This document shows positions 25,941 to 34,771 of a DNA stretch of 64,000 nucleotides, piece after piece; position 1 is the first letter of the stretch, and each line of letters begins with the position of its first letter. A program made the translations under genes and the position numbers. The notes below the pieces were generated by a model. It was not told the DNA's origin. It ran no database searches and worked only from the letters and a program-made list of their open reading frames with translations. This stretch comes from CAVTRI01 sp963737075 (GTDB lineage: Bacteria > Actinomycetota > Acidimicrobiia > Acidimicrobiales > Palsa-688), in NCBI GenBank assembly GCA_963737075.1, contig CAVTRI010000001.1, forward strand, positions 124,001-188,000. Direction: 5' to 3'.

Positions 25941-26998
25941 ATGAGTGTCGAATGCTGGACAACGGGCTTGGCGCACGTGAGGTTCGCGCCCCGGGCCGCC
26001 GAACGGGCCGAGGCGCAGGGCTGGGACGGGATGCTGGTCGTCGACTCCCAGAACCTCTCGGGCGATCCGTTTGTGGGCCTTGCGCTCGCGGCCCGGGAAA
26101 CGTCCGAGCTGCGGCTCGGGACCGGTGTCAGCAACCCGGCGACACGCCACCCCGCCGCCGCGGCGGCCGCGATCGCCAGCGTGCACACTGCCTCGGGTGG
26201 TCGCGCCGTGCTCGGCGTGGGCCGCGGCGACTCGGCATTGGCCCACATCGGTGTGGCGCCGGCATCGCTGGGAGAGCTCGAAGCATGGATCCTGGTGGTG
26301 CGCGACTACCTGAGGGGCGAGCCGGTCAGCTTCGAAGCGCTGCGGCCGTGGGCCAGGCCGGATGCCCGGCCGGTTGACGTGCTGGGGCTGGCCACGGCGC
26401 CCGACGACAGCAGGCTGCACTGGCTGGACCGGTCGCTGCCCCGGTTCCGGTGGAAGTCGCCGCGACCGGCCCGAAAGCGCTTGCGCTGGCGGCTCGCAGC
26501 GCCGACCGCGTGCTGCTCGCGGTCGGCGCCGAGCCATCTCGTGTGGCGTGGGCAGCCGAGACGGCCCGGGCGGCGGGGACGGCGTCGTTGGCCGCCTTTG
26601 TCAACGTGGTCGCGCATCCCGACCTGCCGACGGCGAGAGCGTTGGTGTCTGGAGGGCTGAGCACCTTCGCCCGGTTCTCAGCCATGGATGGCAACGTTCG
26701 CGCGCCGGCCGACGACGCCACCCTGGAGGTGCTCCACCGGGTGCACGACGTGTACGACATGGGCCGCCACACCCAGGCGGGGTCGCCGCAGGCGGCGACG
26801 CTGACCCCGGCGTTCATCGACCAGTTCGCGATTGTCGGGACGCCCGCGCATTGCATGTCGCGGCTGGAGGGGCTGGCGGCGATCGGGATCGAGAAGTTCG
26901 TCATCGTTGGACCGTCTTTGGGGGCCGATCGCGAAGAGGCCCTTCGCGCGTCGGAACTGTTCGCGAAAGAGGTTCTGCCGGCGGCGCAGGCGTTGTAA
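25941..26998 (+). pseudogene. LLM-class F420-dependent oxidoreductase, one frameshift
   Basis: The two halves together make a 352-residue luciferase-like monooxygenase fold enzyme of the F420-dependent (methylenetetrahydromethanopterin reductase-like) type. The first half has AEAQGWDGMLVVDSQN, LRLGTGVSNPATRHP and RAVLGVGRGDSA; the second continues VEVAATGPKALALAARSADRV and ends with FVIVGPSLGADREEA. The frame is lost at CCCC (26439-26442); one more C would give LPPVPVEVAATGP. The gene is intact on both sides, so a homopolymer base error is plausible. A second LLM gene is 0.9 kb downstream on the other strand. Confidence 0.82.
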
Positions 26999-27004
26999 TC
27001 GCGC

Positions 27005-27026
27005 CGCGCCGACAATCTGCGGCGCG
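27005..27026 (+). terminator. Hairpin terminator after the LLM gene
   Basis: CGCGCCG and its exact complement CGGCGCG enclose an 8-base loop and are followed by TTT. The stem begins six bases after the LLM stop codon. The remaining gap to 27175 carries three copies of GATCGCGC(C) (27050, 27081, 27101) and no gene. Confidence 0.55.
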
Positions 27027-27175
27027 TTTCGTCGTCGCATTCGACGCTCGATCGCGCCTGGCGTGAGTCGCCCGGCATCTGATCGCGCCAACTCCGAGCC
27101 GATCGCGCGATGAAGCGCGACGCCGCGCGGGTCCAAGCGGGTACGAGAACGACGGGTGCGAGCCGCGGAGGCCGC

Positions 27176-27910
27176 GTGATTGACTGGCGCATGCGCATAG
27201 AGGACATCGAATACACCGTCGACGGCACCCGCATGATCGGGCATTTGGCCATCGATGACGAGCGATCCGGCCGCCGGCCTGGCGTGCTGGTGTGCCACGA
27301 GGGGCCCGGGCTCGACGAGCACGCCAAGGGCCGTGCCGAACGCCTCGCCGGCCTCGGCTACGCCGCCTTCGCGCTCGACTACCACGGTGGAGGCAAGCCG
27401 TTGCAGCGCGACGAGATGATGGGACGGCTGGGAACGCTCATGGGCGACCCCGATCGCATTCAGCGCCTGGGCAGAGCGGGACTCGACATCCTCCTCGGGC
27501 AGGGCGAGGTGGACTCGGGCCGGGTAGCCGCCATCGGCTACTGCTTCGGCGGCACGATGGCACTGGAACTGGCCAGAGGCGGCGCCGACCTCGCCGTCGT
27601 GGTCGGTTTCCACTCGGGCCTGGCGACACAAAGCCCCGCCCAGAAGGGTGCGGTCAAGCCGGCGATCCTCGTCTGTATCGGTGCGGACGATCCCTTGGTG
27701 CCGCCGGAGCAGCGGGCGGCGTTCGAAGAGGAGATGCGAGCGGCGGAGGTCGACTGGCGCATGAACCTCTATGGCGGCGCGGTGCACAGCTTCACCAACC
27801 CGAACGCCGAGATGATCGGCATTCCGGGAGTGGGATACCACCAGCCGACCGACGAGCGGTCGTGGCGCGCCATGCTCGACTTCTTCGACGAGCGATTCGG
27901 CCAGGTGTGA
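27176..27910 (+). CDS. Dienelactone hydrolase family protein
   Basis: A roughly 244-residue alpha/beta hydrolase of the dienelactone hydrolase family. The nucleophile is the cysteine of AAIGYCFGGTMAL; the aspartate lies in IGADDPLVPPEQ and the histidine in GGAVHSFTNPNA, giving the Cys-Asp-His triad known for this family. GTG 27176 follows GGAGG closely; ATG 27191 is the alternative. It could open a lactone or other cyclic ester in aromatic or terpenoid breakdown, but no other step of such a pathway is beside it. Convergent with the second LLM gene, nine bases apart. Confidence 0.87.
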   Translation: MIDWRMRIEDIEYTVDGTRMIGHLAIDDERSGRRPGVLVCHEGPGLDEHAKGRAERLAGLGYAAFALDYHGGGKPLQRDEMMGRLGTLMGDPDRIQRLGRAGLDILLGQGEVDSGRVAAIGYCFGGTMALELARGGADLAVVVGFHSGLATQSPAQKGAVKPAILVCIGADDPLVPPEQRAAFEEEMRAAEVDWRMNLYGGAVHSFTNPNAEMIGIPGVGYHQPTDERSWRAMLDFFDERFGQV

Positions 27911-27919
27911 TCAGCTGAA

Positions 27920-28798
27920 TCAGCTGCCGGTCAGCGCCGGCGCCAGCTCTCTCCACTCGGCCCGGGGGAAGCGACCGGCGGCGCCGAGCACCTGGACGCA
28001 CACGTGGTTTGCGCCGGCGTCCTGGTGCTCTCGCACCCGGGCCGCGATGGCATCTGTCGAGCCCCACGCGACGAGGGCGTCGAGGAGCCGCTCGCTGCCA
28101 CCGTCGGCGAAGTCGTCGTCGCCAAACCCAAGGCGCCGAAGGTTGTTGGTGTAGTTCGGCAATGCCAGGTAGTGGCCCAGGCTCTCACGGGCGATCGTGC
28201 GGGCCTGCGCAGGGTCGGTGGCCAGCGCCACCATCTGCTCGGGCAGGAGCAGCGCCGAGGGGCCCAGCGCCTCGCGGGCTTGGGCGGTGTGGTCCGGCGT
28301 GACGTTGTAAGGATGTGCCCCGGCCGCGCGGGTGCGGGCGAGCTCGAGCATCTTGGGCCCGAGTGCGGCAAGGACCCGGACGGACGACGCTAACGGGACG
28401 GGCGCGGCATCGAGGCCGTCGAGAAACGACCCCATGGCGGCGAGCGGCTTCCGGTAGCGGCCGGGCTGGTCGGCATCGATCAGGACCGAGTGGCTGACAC
28501 CGATCCCCACGAGGAACCGGTCACCGTAGGCCTTGGTGAGCCGGTCGTGGGCATCAGCGGTCTCCTCGGCGGAGTGCATCCACAGGTTGAGGATGCCGGT
28601 GGCGACGGTCGCTGACCTGGTGGACTTCAGCAGCCGCTCCACGGCGCCGAAGACGTCGCCGCCGATGTCGGGGATCCACAGCGCCGAATATCCGAGCTCG
28701 TCTAGCTCCGTGGCCGCATCCCGAATCTCGCCGGCGTCGCCGTAGCGCAAATCGCCGCTCCATATCCCTACTCCCGTGATCGCTTGCATGGCGGTCAT
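27920..28798 (-). CDS. LLM-class F420-dependent oxidoreductase
   Basis: An intact 292-residue LLM flavin/F420-binding barrel. Typical segments are ELGYSALWIPDIGGDVFG, VATGILNLWMHSAEETA, FLVGIGVSHSVL, and AAGAHPYNVTPDHTAQARE, which match the actinobacterial putative F420-dependent oxidoreductase group (MSMEG_4141-like). It probably transfers hydride between F420 and an unknown organic substrate. ATG 28798 or 28789 are both possible starts. The crotonase gene lies 18 bases downstream of the start on the same strand, upstream in transcription. Confidence 0.88.
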   Translation of the reverse strand: MTAMQAITGVGIWSGDLRYGDAGEIRDAATELDELGYSALWIPDIGGDVFGAVERLLKSTRSATVATGILNLWMHSAEETADAHDRLTKAYGDRFLVGIGVSHSVLIDADQPGRYRKPLAAMGSFLDGLDAAPVPLASSVRVLAALGPKMLELARTRAAGAHPYNVTPDHTAQAREALGPSALLLPEQMVALATDPAQARTIARESLGHYLALPNYTNNLRRLGFGDDDFADGGSERLLDALVAWGSTDAIAARVREHQDAGANHVCVQVLGAAGRFPRAEWRELAPALTGS

Positions 28799-28816
28799 TC
28801 TGACCGACAGCGAAGC

Positions 28817-29638
28817 TCACCGTCCCCGGAACGTCGGCTCCCGCTTCTCCACGAACGCCTTCGCCGCCTCTCGGTGGTCCTCGGTGAGCCCGGTGTGGAT
28901 GTGGTGGGTGGTCTCGAGGTCCAGGCAGTCACCGAGGGGTCCGGAGACCGCGCGCTTGAGGTTCTCCTTCATGTAGCGATAGGCGACGCGTGGCCCGTCC
29001 GCCAGGCGACGAGCCCGGGCCAGCACCTCCTTCTCGAAGTCGGCGGGGGCGAACACTGCGTTGATGATCCCGAGTCGTTCTGCGTCCTCAGCCGTGAGGC
29101 GGTCGGAGAAGAAGTAGAGCTCCCGGGCCTTGGCGGCGCCGACCAGCCGGGTCAGGAACCAGGTCCCGCCGTAGTCGCCCGAAAATCCGACCCGGGCGAA
29201 CGCGGTCGTGAGCACGGCGCCCGACACCGCGTACCGCAGGTCGCATGCCAGTGCCAGCGACAGCCCGGCGCCGGCGGTCGGTCCGGGCAGGGCGGCGATG
29301 GTCGGCTTCGGCATCTCCCACAGGTGGCCGCTCGTCGCCCGAGTGCTGAGCCGCTGGCGATGGATGCGGGCGTCGAGCGAAGGACCTGCGGCATCTCCCG
29401 GGCGGTCGGAGGCCATGGCCTTGACGTCCCCGCCGGCGCAAAACGCGCCTCCTGCCCCCGTCAATACGACCGTCCCCACGTCGTCATCGGTGTCGAACGC
29501 CGCCAGCTGGGCGCCCAACGCTTCCAGCATCTCGTTTGACAGCGCGTTGCGCCGTTCGGGCCGATTGAATGTGAGCACCGCTACCCCGTCCTCGACTCGG
29601 GCGAGCAGGTGATCGGTGCCGGTGTCTATGTCTGTCAT
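28817..29638 (-). CDS. Enoyl-CoA hydratase/isomerase (crotonase) family protein
   Basis: A 273-residue crotonase. Oxyanion-hole segments are GAGGAFCAGGDVKAM and LPGPTAGAGLSLALACDL; the second catalytic position is within GFSGDYGGTWFL, where glutamate is often replaced by aspartate or glycine, so hydratase versus isomerase activity is unclear. ATG 29638 follows GGAGG by seven bases; the frame is open further up only as a shadow of the regulator. It lies downstream of a double GntR regulator and two acyl-CoA genes, all on the minus strand. Confidence 0.9.
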   Translation of the reverse strand: MTDIDTGTDHLLARVEDGVAVLTFNRPERRNALSNEMLEALGAQLAAFDTDDDVGTVVLTGAGGAFCAGGDVKAMASDRPGDAAGPSLDARIHRQRLSTRATSGHLWEMPKPTIAALPGPTAGAGLSLALACDLRYAVSGAVLTTAFARVGFSGDYGGTWFLTRLVGAAKARELYFFSDRLTAEDAERLGIINAVFAPADFEKEVLARARRLADGPRVAYRYMKENLKRAVSGPLGDCLDLETTHHIHTGLTEDHREAAKAFVEKREPTFRGR

Positions 29639-29651
29639 GGGCAACCTCCGT

Positions 29652-31019
29652 TTATCCGGGCCAGCATTCGAGCGCCCGCAGATGCAGTCGCATACGGCGG
29701 CGGGCGAGCGCCGTGTCGCCGTCGAGCACCGCCTCGGCGATACGGCGGTGGGCGTGGGCGATGGCCGCACGGTGGTCTTCGCGGGGTTGTCCCGGCACGA
29801 CGGCGGCCGCTTGCGAGGCGAGATGCTCGGCGGTCAGACCGGTGAGGATGGCGACAAACAGCTGCAGGGTCCGGTTGCCTCCGAGCTCGGCCAGGACGAT
29901 GTGAAAGCCGTGAGCGGTTTCGCCGAGCGTGCCCTTCGGCGAACCGGCATGGTCGAGCGGGACGTCGAGGAGCCAGCGGCGAGCGCCGTCATCTAACCGC
30001 TCGATCGCTAGCTGCAGCGTGGCCATCTCGACGGCTTCCCGGGCCTCGAACACATCACCGGCGCGCATGCCGAGCTGCCGCAGGTGCAACGAGGTCACCC
30101 GCCGGACCGCTGTCCCGTCCGGTTTACGTATGACCAGACCCCCGCCGGGGCCGCGCCGCATCTCGACCGCGCCGTGCCGGCCGAGCACCCGGGTGGCCTC
30201 CCGCAGGGTGGCTCGACCGACCTGATACCGCTCGAGGAGTTCGGCCTCCGAGCCGAGGACCCGGCCCGCGGGCCACCCCAACCTGGCGATGTCCCGACGA
30301 ATGCGAGCGGCCAGCAGGCGCGCGGCACAGGGCGCCTCCGCCTCCACGCGGTGGTTCCGCGCTCCGCTACCGCGCTGCACGTCCTGCTGCATGGCGGTCA
30401 GGTGCTGGAACATGTGCTGGCTGGCCAGCACGCCGTCCCCGGCGATGACTGCGTCAACGATCTCCCCGTGCGGTCGGACCGCGAGGGCGCACATGTCGTT
30501 GGAAAGCACCGACAGCGCCTCGACGAAGGTCGCGAGGATCGGGTTGCCCGTGGCACGAGCCAGCGCGGCGTGGACACGGTGGTGCCCGCCCGCCGGCGCC
30601 GCGTGCTCCGTACGTTCAGCATCAAGCGCCTCTCGCAGCAGGCCGGCGTGATCCTCGTCGAGCCGGTCGGCGGCCAGCTGGACCGCGAAGAGCTCCAGCG
30701 TCCGGCGGGCGTCGAACACCTCTTCGGGGCTGACCCGGATCGACTCGAGATAGATCGACACCGCGTCGCTGACAGCACGCACGTCTGGCTGCGCTACGAC
30801 CAGGCCGCCGCCCCTGCCACGGCGCATGCGGGCCACCTGCTGGTCCTCCAGCAGGCGAGCCGCCTGGCGCAGTACCCCGCGTCCGACACCGTATCGCCCA
30901 ATGAGCTGCTCCTCGGTGCCGACAAGGGTCCCGGCGGGACGTCCGGCGCCCACGATCTCTTGTTCGAGTTGGTCAGCGAGCGCGAACGCCCGGCCCGTGC
31001 GTCCGGGGGCACCGTGCAC
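29652..31019 (-). CDS. Double-length GntR/FadR-type regulator (HTH-FCD twice)
   Basis: A 455-residue protein containing two complete FadR-type regulators in one chain. Residues about 10-75 are a GntR winged helix (TEEQLIGRYGVGRGVLRQAARLL), 90-215 an FCD effector domain; residues about 230-300 repeat the winged helix (SEAELLERYQVGRATLREATRVL) and 315-450 repeat the FCD domain with a better-kept set of metal-binding histidines. Ordinary family members are about 230 residues and dimerise, so this chain is probably a covalent dimer. The start is GTG 31019, 14 bases after the acyl-CoA dehydrogenase stop. It likely controls the surrounding acyl-CoA genes in response to an acyl-CoA or organic acid. 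Confidence 0.87.
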   Translation of the reverse strand: MHGAPGRTGRAFALADQLEQEIVGAGRPAGTLVGTEEQLIGRYGVGRGVLRQAARLLEDQQVARMRRGRGGGLVVAQPDVRAVSDAVSIYLESIRVSPEEVFDARRTLELFAVQLAADRLDEDHAGLLREALDAERTEHAAPAGGHHRVHAALARATGNPILATFVEALSVLSNDMCALAVRPHGEIVDAVIAGDGVLASQHMFQHLTAMQQDVQRGSGARNHRVEAEAPCAARLLAARIRRDIARLGWPAGRVLGSEAELLERYQVGRATLREATRVLGRHGAVEMRRGPGGGLVIRKPDGTAVRRVTSLHLRQLGMRAGDVFEAREAVEMATLQLAIERLDDGARRWLLDVPLDHAGSPKGTLGETAHGFHIVLAELGGNRTLQLFVAILTGLTAEHLASQAAAVVPGQPREDHRAAIAHAHRRIAEAVLDGDTALARRRMRLHLRALECWPG

Positions 31020-31033
31020 GGCGCTCTCGCGGG

Positions 31034-32317
31034 CTACCGGCCCGCCGCGGCCTGGGCCGCGCTGGGCTCCTTCGGGAGGCCCAGGGCTCGCTCGCCGATG
31101 ATGTTCCGCTGGATCTGGCTGGTGCCCGAGTAAATGGTGCCCGCCCTGCTCGACAAGAAGACGTCCTGCCAGTCGCTCGTTCGGTATGCGGACCCTGTCA
31201 TCCGGCTCTCTGCAGCTTCGCTGCCGGGCCGCTCGGGCCCGTTCGGCCGCACCATCGCCTCCGCGCCGACGACGTCCACCGCGATCTCACCGAACAGCTT
31301 GTGGTACTCGCTCCAAAACAGCTTGTTCACCGACGCTTCGGGGCCGGGTTGCCGGCCGGCGGCCAGCTGCGACAGCAGCCGCAGACCGGCGAAGCGCATC
31401 AACTGGACGTGGGTGTAGCACCACGCCAGCCGCTGGCGGGTCAGCGGATCAGCGGCCTTGCCGTTCTTACGGGCCATCCCGATCAGGTCCCACAGCTCCT
31501 GCTCGAAGCCCAGATGGGCGGTCGTGGCGTTGCCGCCCCGCTCGTAGCCGAGTGTCGTCATGGCCGGTGCCCACCCGTTGTTGAGGCCGCCGATCACATT
31601 GAACAGCGGCGCCCGCGAGCCGTCGAAGAAATCTTCGCAAAACTCCGACGCCCCCGACATCTGCCGCAGCGGCCGGACGGTGACTCCGTTGTCGGGTGAA
31701 AACGGCATCAGCACGTAGGACAGCCCCCGGTGCTTGGGCGCGTCCGGGTCGGTCCGGCACAAGACGAAGATCATGTTGGCCCGGTGGGCGCCGGACGTCC
31801 ACACCTTCTGCCCGGTGATGACCAGCTCGTCCCCGTCTACCACGCCCTTCGTTTCGACGGCGCCCAGATCCGAGCCGTGGCCGGGTTCGGAGTAGCCCTG
31901 GCAGTACCGGTCTTCTCCGGAGATGATCCGGGGCAGGAAGTGCGCCTTCTGCTCCGGGGTCCCGTGGACGATGATTGCTGGTCCCACCAACGTCTCACCC
32001 ATCCCCCGCCGGACGATAGGAAGCCCGGCTCGAGCGCATTCCTCGCTGAACACCGCGAAGCGCACGGCGTCCCAACCTCGTCCGCCAACCTCTGGAGGCC
32101 ATTGGGCGCAGATCAGCTTGGCGTCGGAGAGGCGCGCGTCCCACTCCTGGTAGAGGGGGTCGGCCATGGCGCGCTGGAGCGCCTCTCCTCGGCGGCCGCC
32201 GGCGACCCGGCCACCGCTCCAGTTAGCCGAGTCAGCCAGCCCTTTGGGCGTGTTGTCGCCGATCCAAGCGCGGATCTCGGCGCGAAAGGCCTCCACTTCT
32301 GGTCCAAGGTCCATCAT
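31034..32317 (-). CDS. Acyl-CoA dehydrogenase
   Basis: A 427-residue FAD-dependent acyl-CoA dehydrogenase. Seen are QWPPEVGGRGWDA near the N-terminus, the FAD loop CQGYSEPGHGSDL, LVITGQKVWTSGAHRA, and the C-terminal signature region ending GTSQIQRNIIGERALG. ATG 32317 overlaps the upstream synthetase stop (ATGATG), showing translational coupling. Longer than beta-oxidation enzymes because of an N-terminal extension (SGGRVAGGRRGEA region), as in actinobacterial FadE proteins of sterol or branched-chain metabolism. Substrate unknown. Confidence 0.92.
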   Translation of the reverse strand: MMDLGPEVEAFRAEIRAWIGDNTPKGLADSANWSGGRVAGGRRGEALQRAMADPLYQEWDARLSDAKLICAQWPPEVGGRGWDAVRFAVFSEECARAGLPIVRRGMGETLVGPAIIVHGTPEQKAHFLPRIISGEDRYCQGYSEPGHGSDLGAVETKGVVDGDELVITGQKVWTSGAHRANMIFVLCRTDPDAPKHRGLSYVLMPFSPDNGVTVRPLRQMSGASEFCEDFFDGSRAPLFNVIGGLNNGWAPAMTTLGYERGGNATTAHLGFEQELWDLIGMARKNGKAADPLTRQRLAWCYTHVQLMRFAGLRLLSQLAAGRQPGPEASVNKLFWSEYHKLFGEIAVDVVGAEAMVRPNGPERPGSEAAESRMTGSAYRTSDWQDVFLSSRAGTIYSGTSQIQRNIIGERALGLPKEPSAAQAAAGR

Positions 32318-34521
32318 CGGGCAGCTCCGTTCTCTCTCGTTGCGTCCTGCCACACGGCGAGCGCGTCCAGTACTTCGATCTGGTCACCGTCGACACGCAA
32401 GGGGTTGACCTCCAATGTGTCGAGTGCGTCGCCGAAGCTTTCGGCCAGGCGGGCGATCCTGCTGAGGACGTCGCTGAGCGCGTCGAGGTCGGCCGGAGCC
32501 GTCCCTCTCGCGCCCCGCAAAAGGGGCGCCGCCTTCAAGGCGCCCAGCATCTCAGCGACGTCTGCAGGTGACACCGGCAGCAGCCGAAGGGCGACGTCGC
32601 CGAACACCTCGACCCAAACACCGCCGAGCCCGACCGACAGCACCTGTCCCCACGCGGGATCGGTGACCACGCCGACCAACAGCTCGATTCCGCCCCGCCG
32701 GTAGGGGGTGAGCAGCACACCGTCGAGCACGACGTCAGGCCGGGCGGCCGCCACGTCGCGTACGAGCGCTTCGTACGCGGCGGCGGCCGCCGACGGACTC
32801 ACGTCCAGCCGAACCCCGCCGGCGTCCGACTTATGGGGCAGGGCATTCGAGGCCGCCTTGAGCACCACCGAGCCGTCGCTGCCGCCCGGCCCGGCACCCC
32901 GCCCCAGCTCGGCGGCCCATCTGGCCGCCTCCTCGGCCGTTCGGGCCAGCCGGGCTGGGACGACAGGGACGTTCGCCTCGACCAGCAGGTCGCGGACCTG
33001 GTGCTCGGCCCACACGCCGCTGGCGTCCGCCGGCCGGGGCCGCGGGGGTACAGGCGCGGTGGCGGGTCGCGTCCGCCAGGCATCTCGCCGCTCCTGGTAG
33101 CGGGCGCCGTGGCCGATCGCCCGGGAACCGAGGGCGATGCCATCGACGATGTAGAGGTCGCGGTCGGAGAGAAGCTGGCGTCCGTACGGGGAGAGATCGG
33201 CGCTCAGGCCGGTTTGCAGCAGAAGGGGGACGGGGAGCTGGTCCCGCATCCGCGCAACCGCGTCCAGCCGGCTCTCGATCGGCGTCGGATCGGGGGGCTC
33301 CACCCTGGGGACCATCGCCGAGTAGACGACCATGTCGTACAACCCGGCGACGCGCTGGGCGACGACTTCCAGCGCCTTGCCTGAAATGCTGGCGTCGACG
33401 ACCACATAGCCGGTGACGTCGAGCGGGTTGTGCGGATTGGAGAAGTCGGGCAGTACCCGGCGAAGCTCGTCGAGGGTCTCGGGAGGGAACTCCGGCAGCT
33501 CCAGCCCTTCGGCGGACGCCCGGTCGGCCAGCAGGTCGCAGGCACCTCCCGAGGCAGTGATGGCGGCGATCCGACGGCCTCTGACGCCCGGATGGTTTCC
33601 GAGGTAGCCGGCGGTGGCCAGCAGCTCCTCCAGCGAATCCACCTGGATGACGCCGAGCTGCTCGAACGCGGTGGTCACGATCCGATCGTCCCCGGCCAAG
33701 GCCCCGGTGTGCGCCAGCGCGGCGCGCGCACCGAGTTCGGAACGACCCACCTTGAGCACGACCAGCGGCTTGCCTGCTTCCAGAGCCAGCGCGGCCACGG
33801 CCCGGAACTCATCGGGCTGGCGGACGGACTCCAGAAACGCAGCGACGACACGTGTCTCCTCGTCGGCGATCAGATAGCGGATGATGTCGGTGGCTGAGGT
33901 GAGCGCTTCGTTGCCGGTCGACACCAGCAGGCTGACGCCGATACCGCGGTTGAGCGCCCCCGCGAGCACGATGCTGGCCAGCCCGCCGGACTGGAGCACG
34001 ATGCCAACAGGCCCAGGGTCGAGTGGCGGCGGAATCGGCAGCCCATAGGGGGTGACCGCTCCTGCCACGTTGATGAACCCGTTGCCATTCGGCCCGAGGA
34101 TCGTGAGGTCCTGGTCCCTGGCCAACTGCACGAGCGCACGCTCGAGGTCGACGCCTTGGGGCCCGACCTCGGCGAACCCGGCGGTCAGGATGACCAGGTT
34201 GCGGATCCCCATGTCCGCGGCCTCACCGACGACGTCCAGGGCCGCGTGCGTAGGCACCATCACGTATGCCAGGTCGACCTGCTGGTCGAGGGCACGAAGC
34301 GACGGGACGGTGGGCTGCCCGTGGACCTCCCGGTGGTTCGGGTGGACGAGGTGGACCTTCACAGCGGGAGAGAACTGGCGCAGGTTGGCGTAGGTGTAGA
34401 CCGACCAGCGGGAGCGATCGGTCGCCCCCACGAGCGCGACAGACCGGGCGCCGAAGAGTCCCTGCAGTCGTTGCGCAACGTGGTCGCCCTTCGTCTCGGT
34501 CCGCTCCGCTTGCAGGCTCAT
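32314..34521 (-). CDS. NDP-forming acyl-CoA synthetase (acetyl-CoA synthetase ADP-forming family)
   Basis: A 735-residue single-chain NDP-forming acyl-CoA ligase. Residues about 18-130 are the CoA-binding Rossmann domain (SVALVGATDRSRWS, LVILTAGFAEVGPQG), 150-460 the succinyl-CoA-synthetase-like domains with GPVGIVLQSGGLAS and AALAHTGALAGDDR near the phospho-histidine site, and 500-735 an ATP-grasp domain (VVLKAASNALPHKSDAGGVRLD). The reaction interconverts acyl-CoA, ADP and phosphate with acid, CoA and ATP. ATG 34521 is preferred since GGGGGGA precedes it. First gene of the operon with the acyl-CoA dehydrogenase and the double GntR regulator. Confidence 0.92.
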   Translation of the reverse strand: MSLQAERTETKGDHVAQRLQGLFGARSVALVGATDRSRWSVYTYANLRQFSPAVKVHLVHPNHREVHGQPTVPSLRALDQQVDLAYVMVPTHAALDVVGEAADMGIRNLVILTAGFAEVGPQGVDLERALVQLARDQDLTILGPNGNGFINVAGAVTPYGLPIPPPLDPGPVGIVLQSGGLASIVLAGALNRGIGVSLLVSTGNEALTSATDIIRYLIADEETRVVAAFLESVRQPDEFRAVAALALEAGKPLVVLKVGRSELGARAALAHTGALAGDDRIVTTAFEQLGVIQVDSLEELLATAGYLGNHPGVRGRRIAAITASGGACDLLADRASAEGLELPEFPPETLDELRRVLPDFSNPHNPLDVTGYVVVDASISGKALEVVAQRVAGLYDMVVYSAMVPRVEPPDPTPIESRLDAVARMRDQLPVPLLLQTGLSADLSPYGRQLLSDRDLYIVDGIALGSRAIGHGARYQERRDAWRTRPATAPVPPRPRPADASGVWAEHQVRDLLVEANVPVVPARLARTAEEAARWAAELGRGAGPGGSDGSVVLKAASNALPHKSDAGGVRLDVSPSAAAAAYEALVRDVAAARPDVVLDGVLLTPYRRGGIELLVGVVTDPAWGQVLSVGLGGVWVEVFGDVALRLLPVSPADVAEMLGALKAAPLLRGARGTAPADLDALSDVLSRIARLAESFGDALDTLEVNPLRVDGDQIEVLDALAVWQDATRENGAAR

Positions 34522-34771
34522 CGGTCCCCCCGAGGATGTGGCGCGGCTTCGCCGACCCCGCCAGTATGCATCGGCCGGCCTCCGTCGACAACCGGTGCGA
34601 TGGAGATCCGGTGACGGTTTGAGGCACCCAGAGCGGCCTGACCTGCGCTTCTGTGCATCCCAGCCCCCAAAGCGTCGCCGGTTCAGCGAGCCCGGTAGGT
34701 TTGCCATCGGGTGCCGGCACGGGGCACAATGTGCGCCGCCCGCCGACGTCAGTGAAGAGGGGAGTCCGGCC

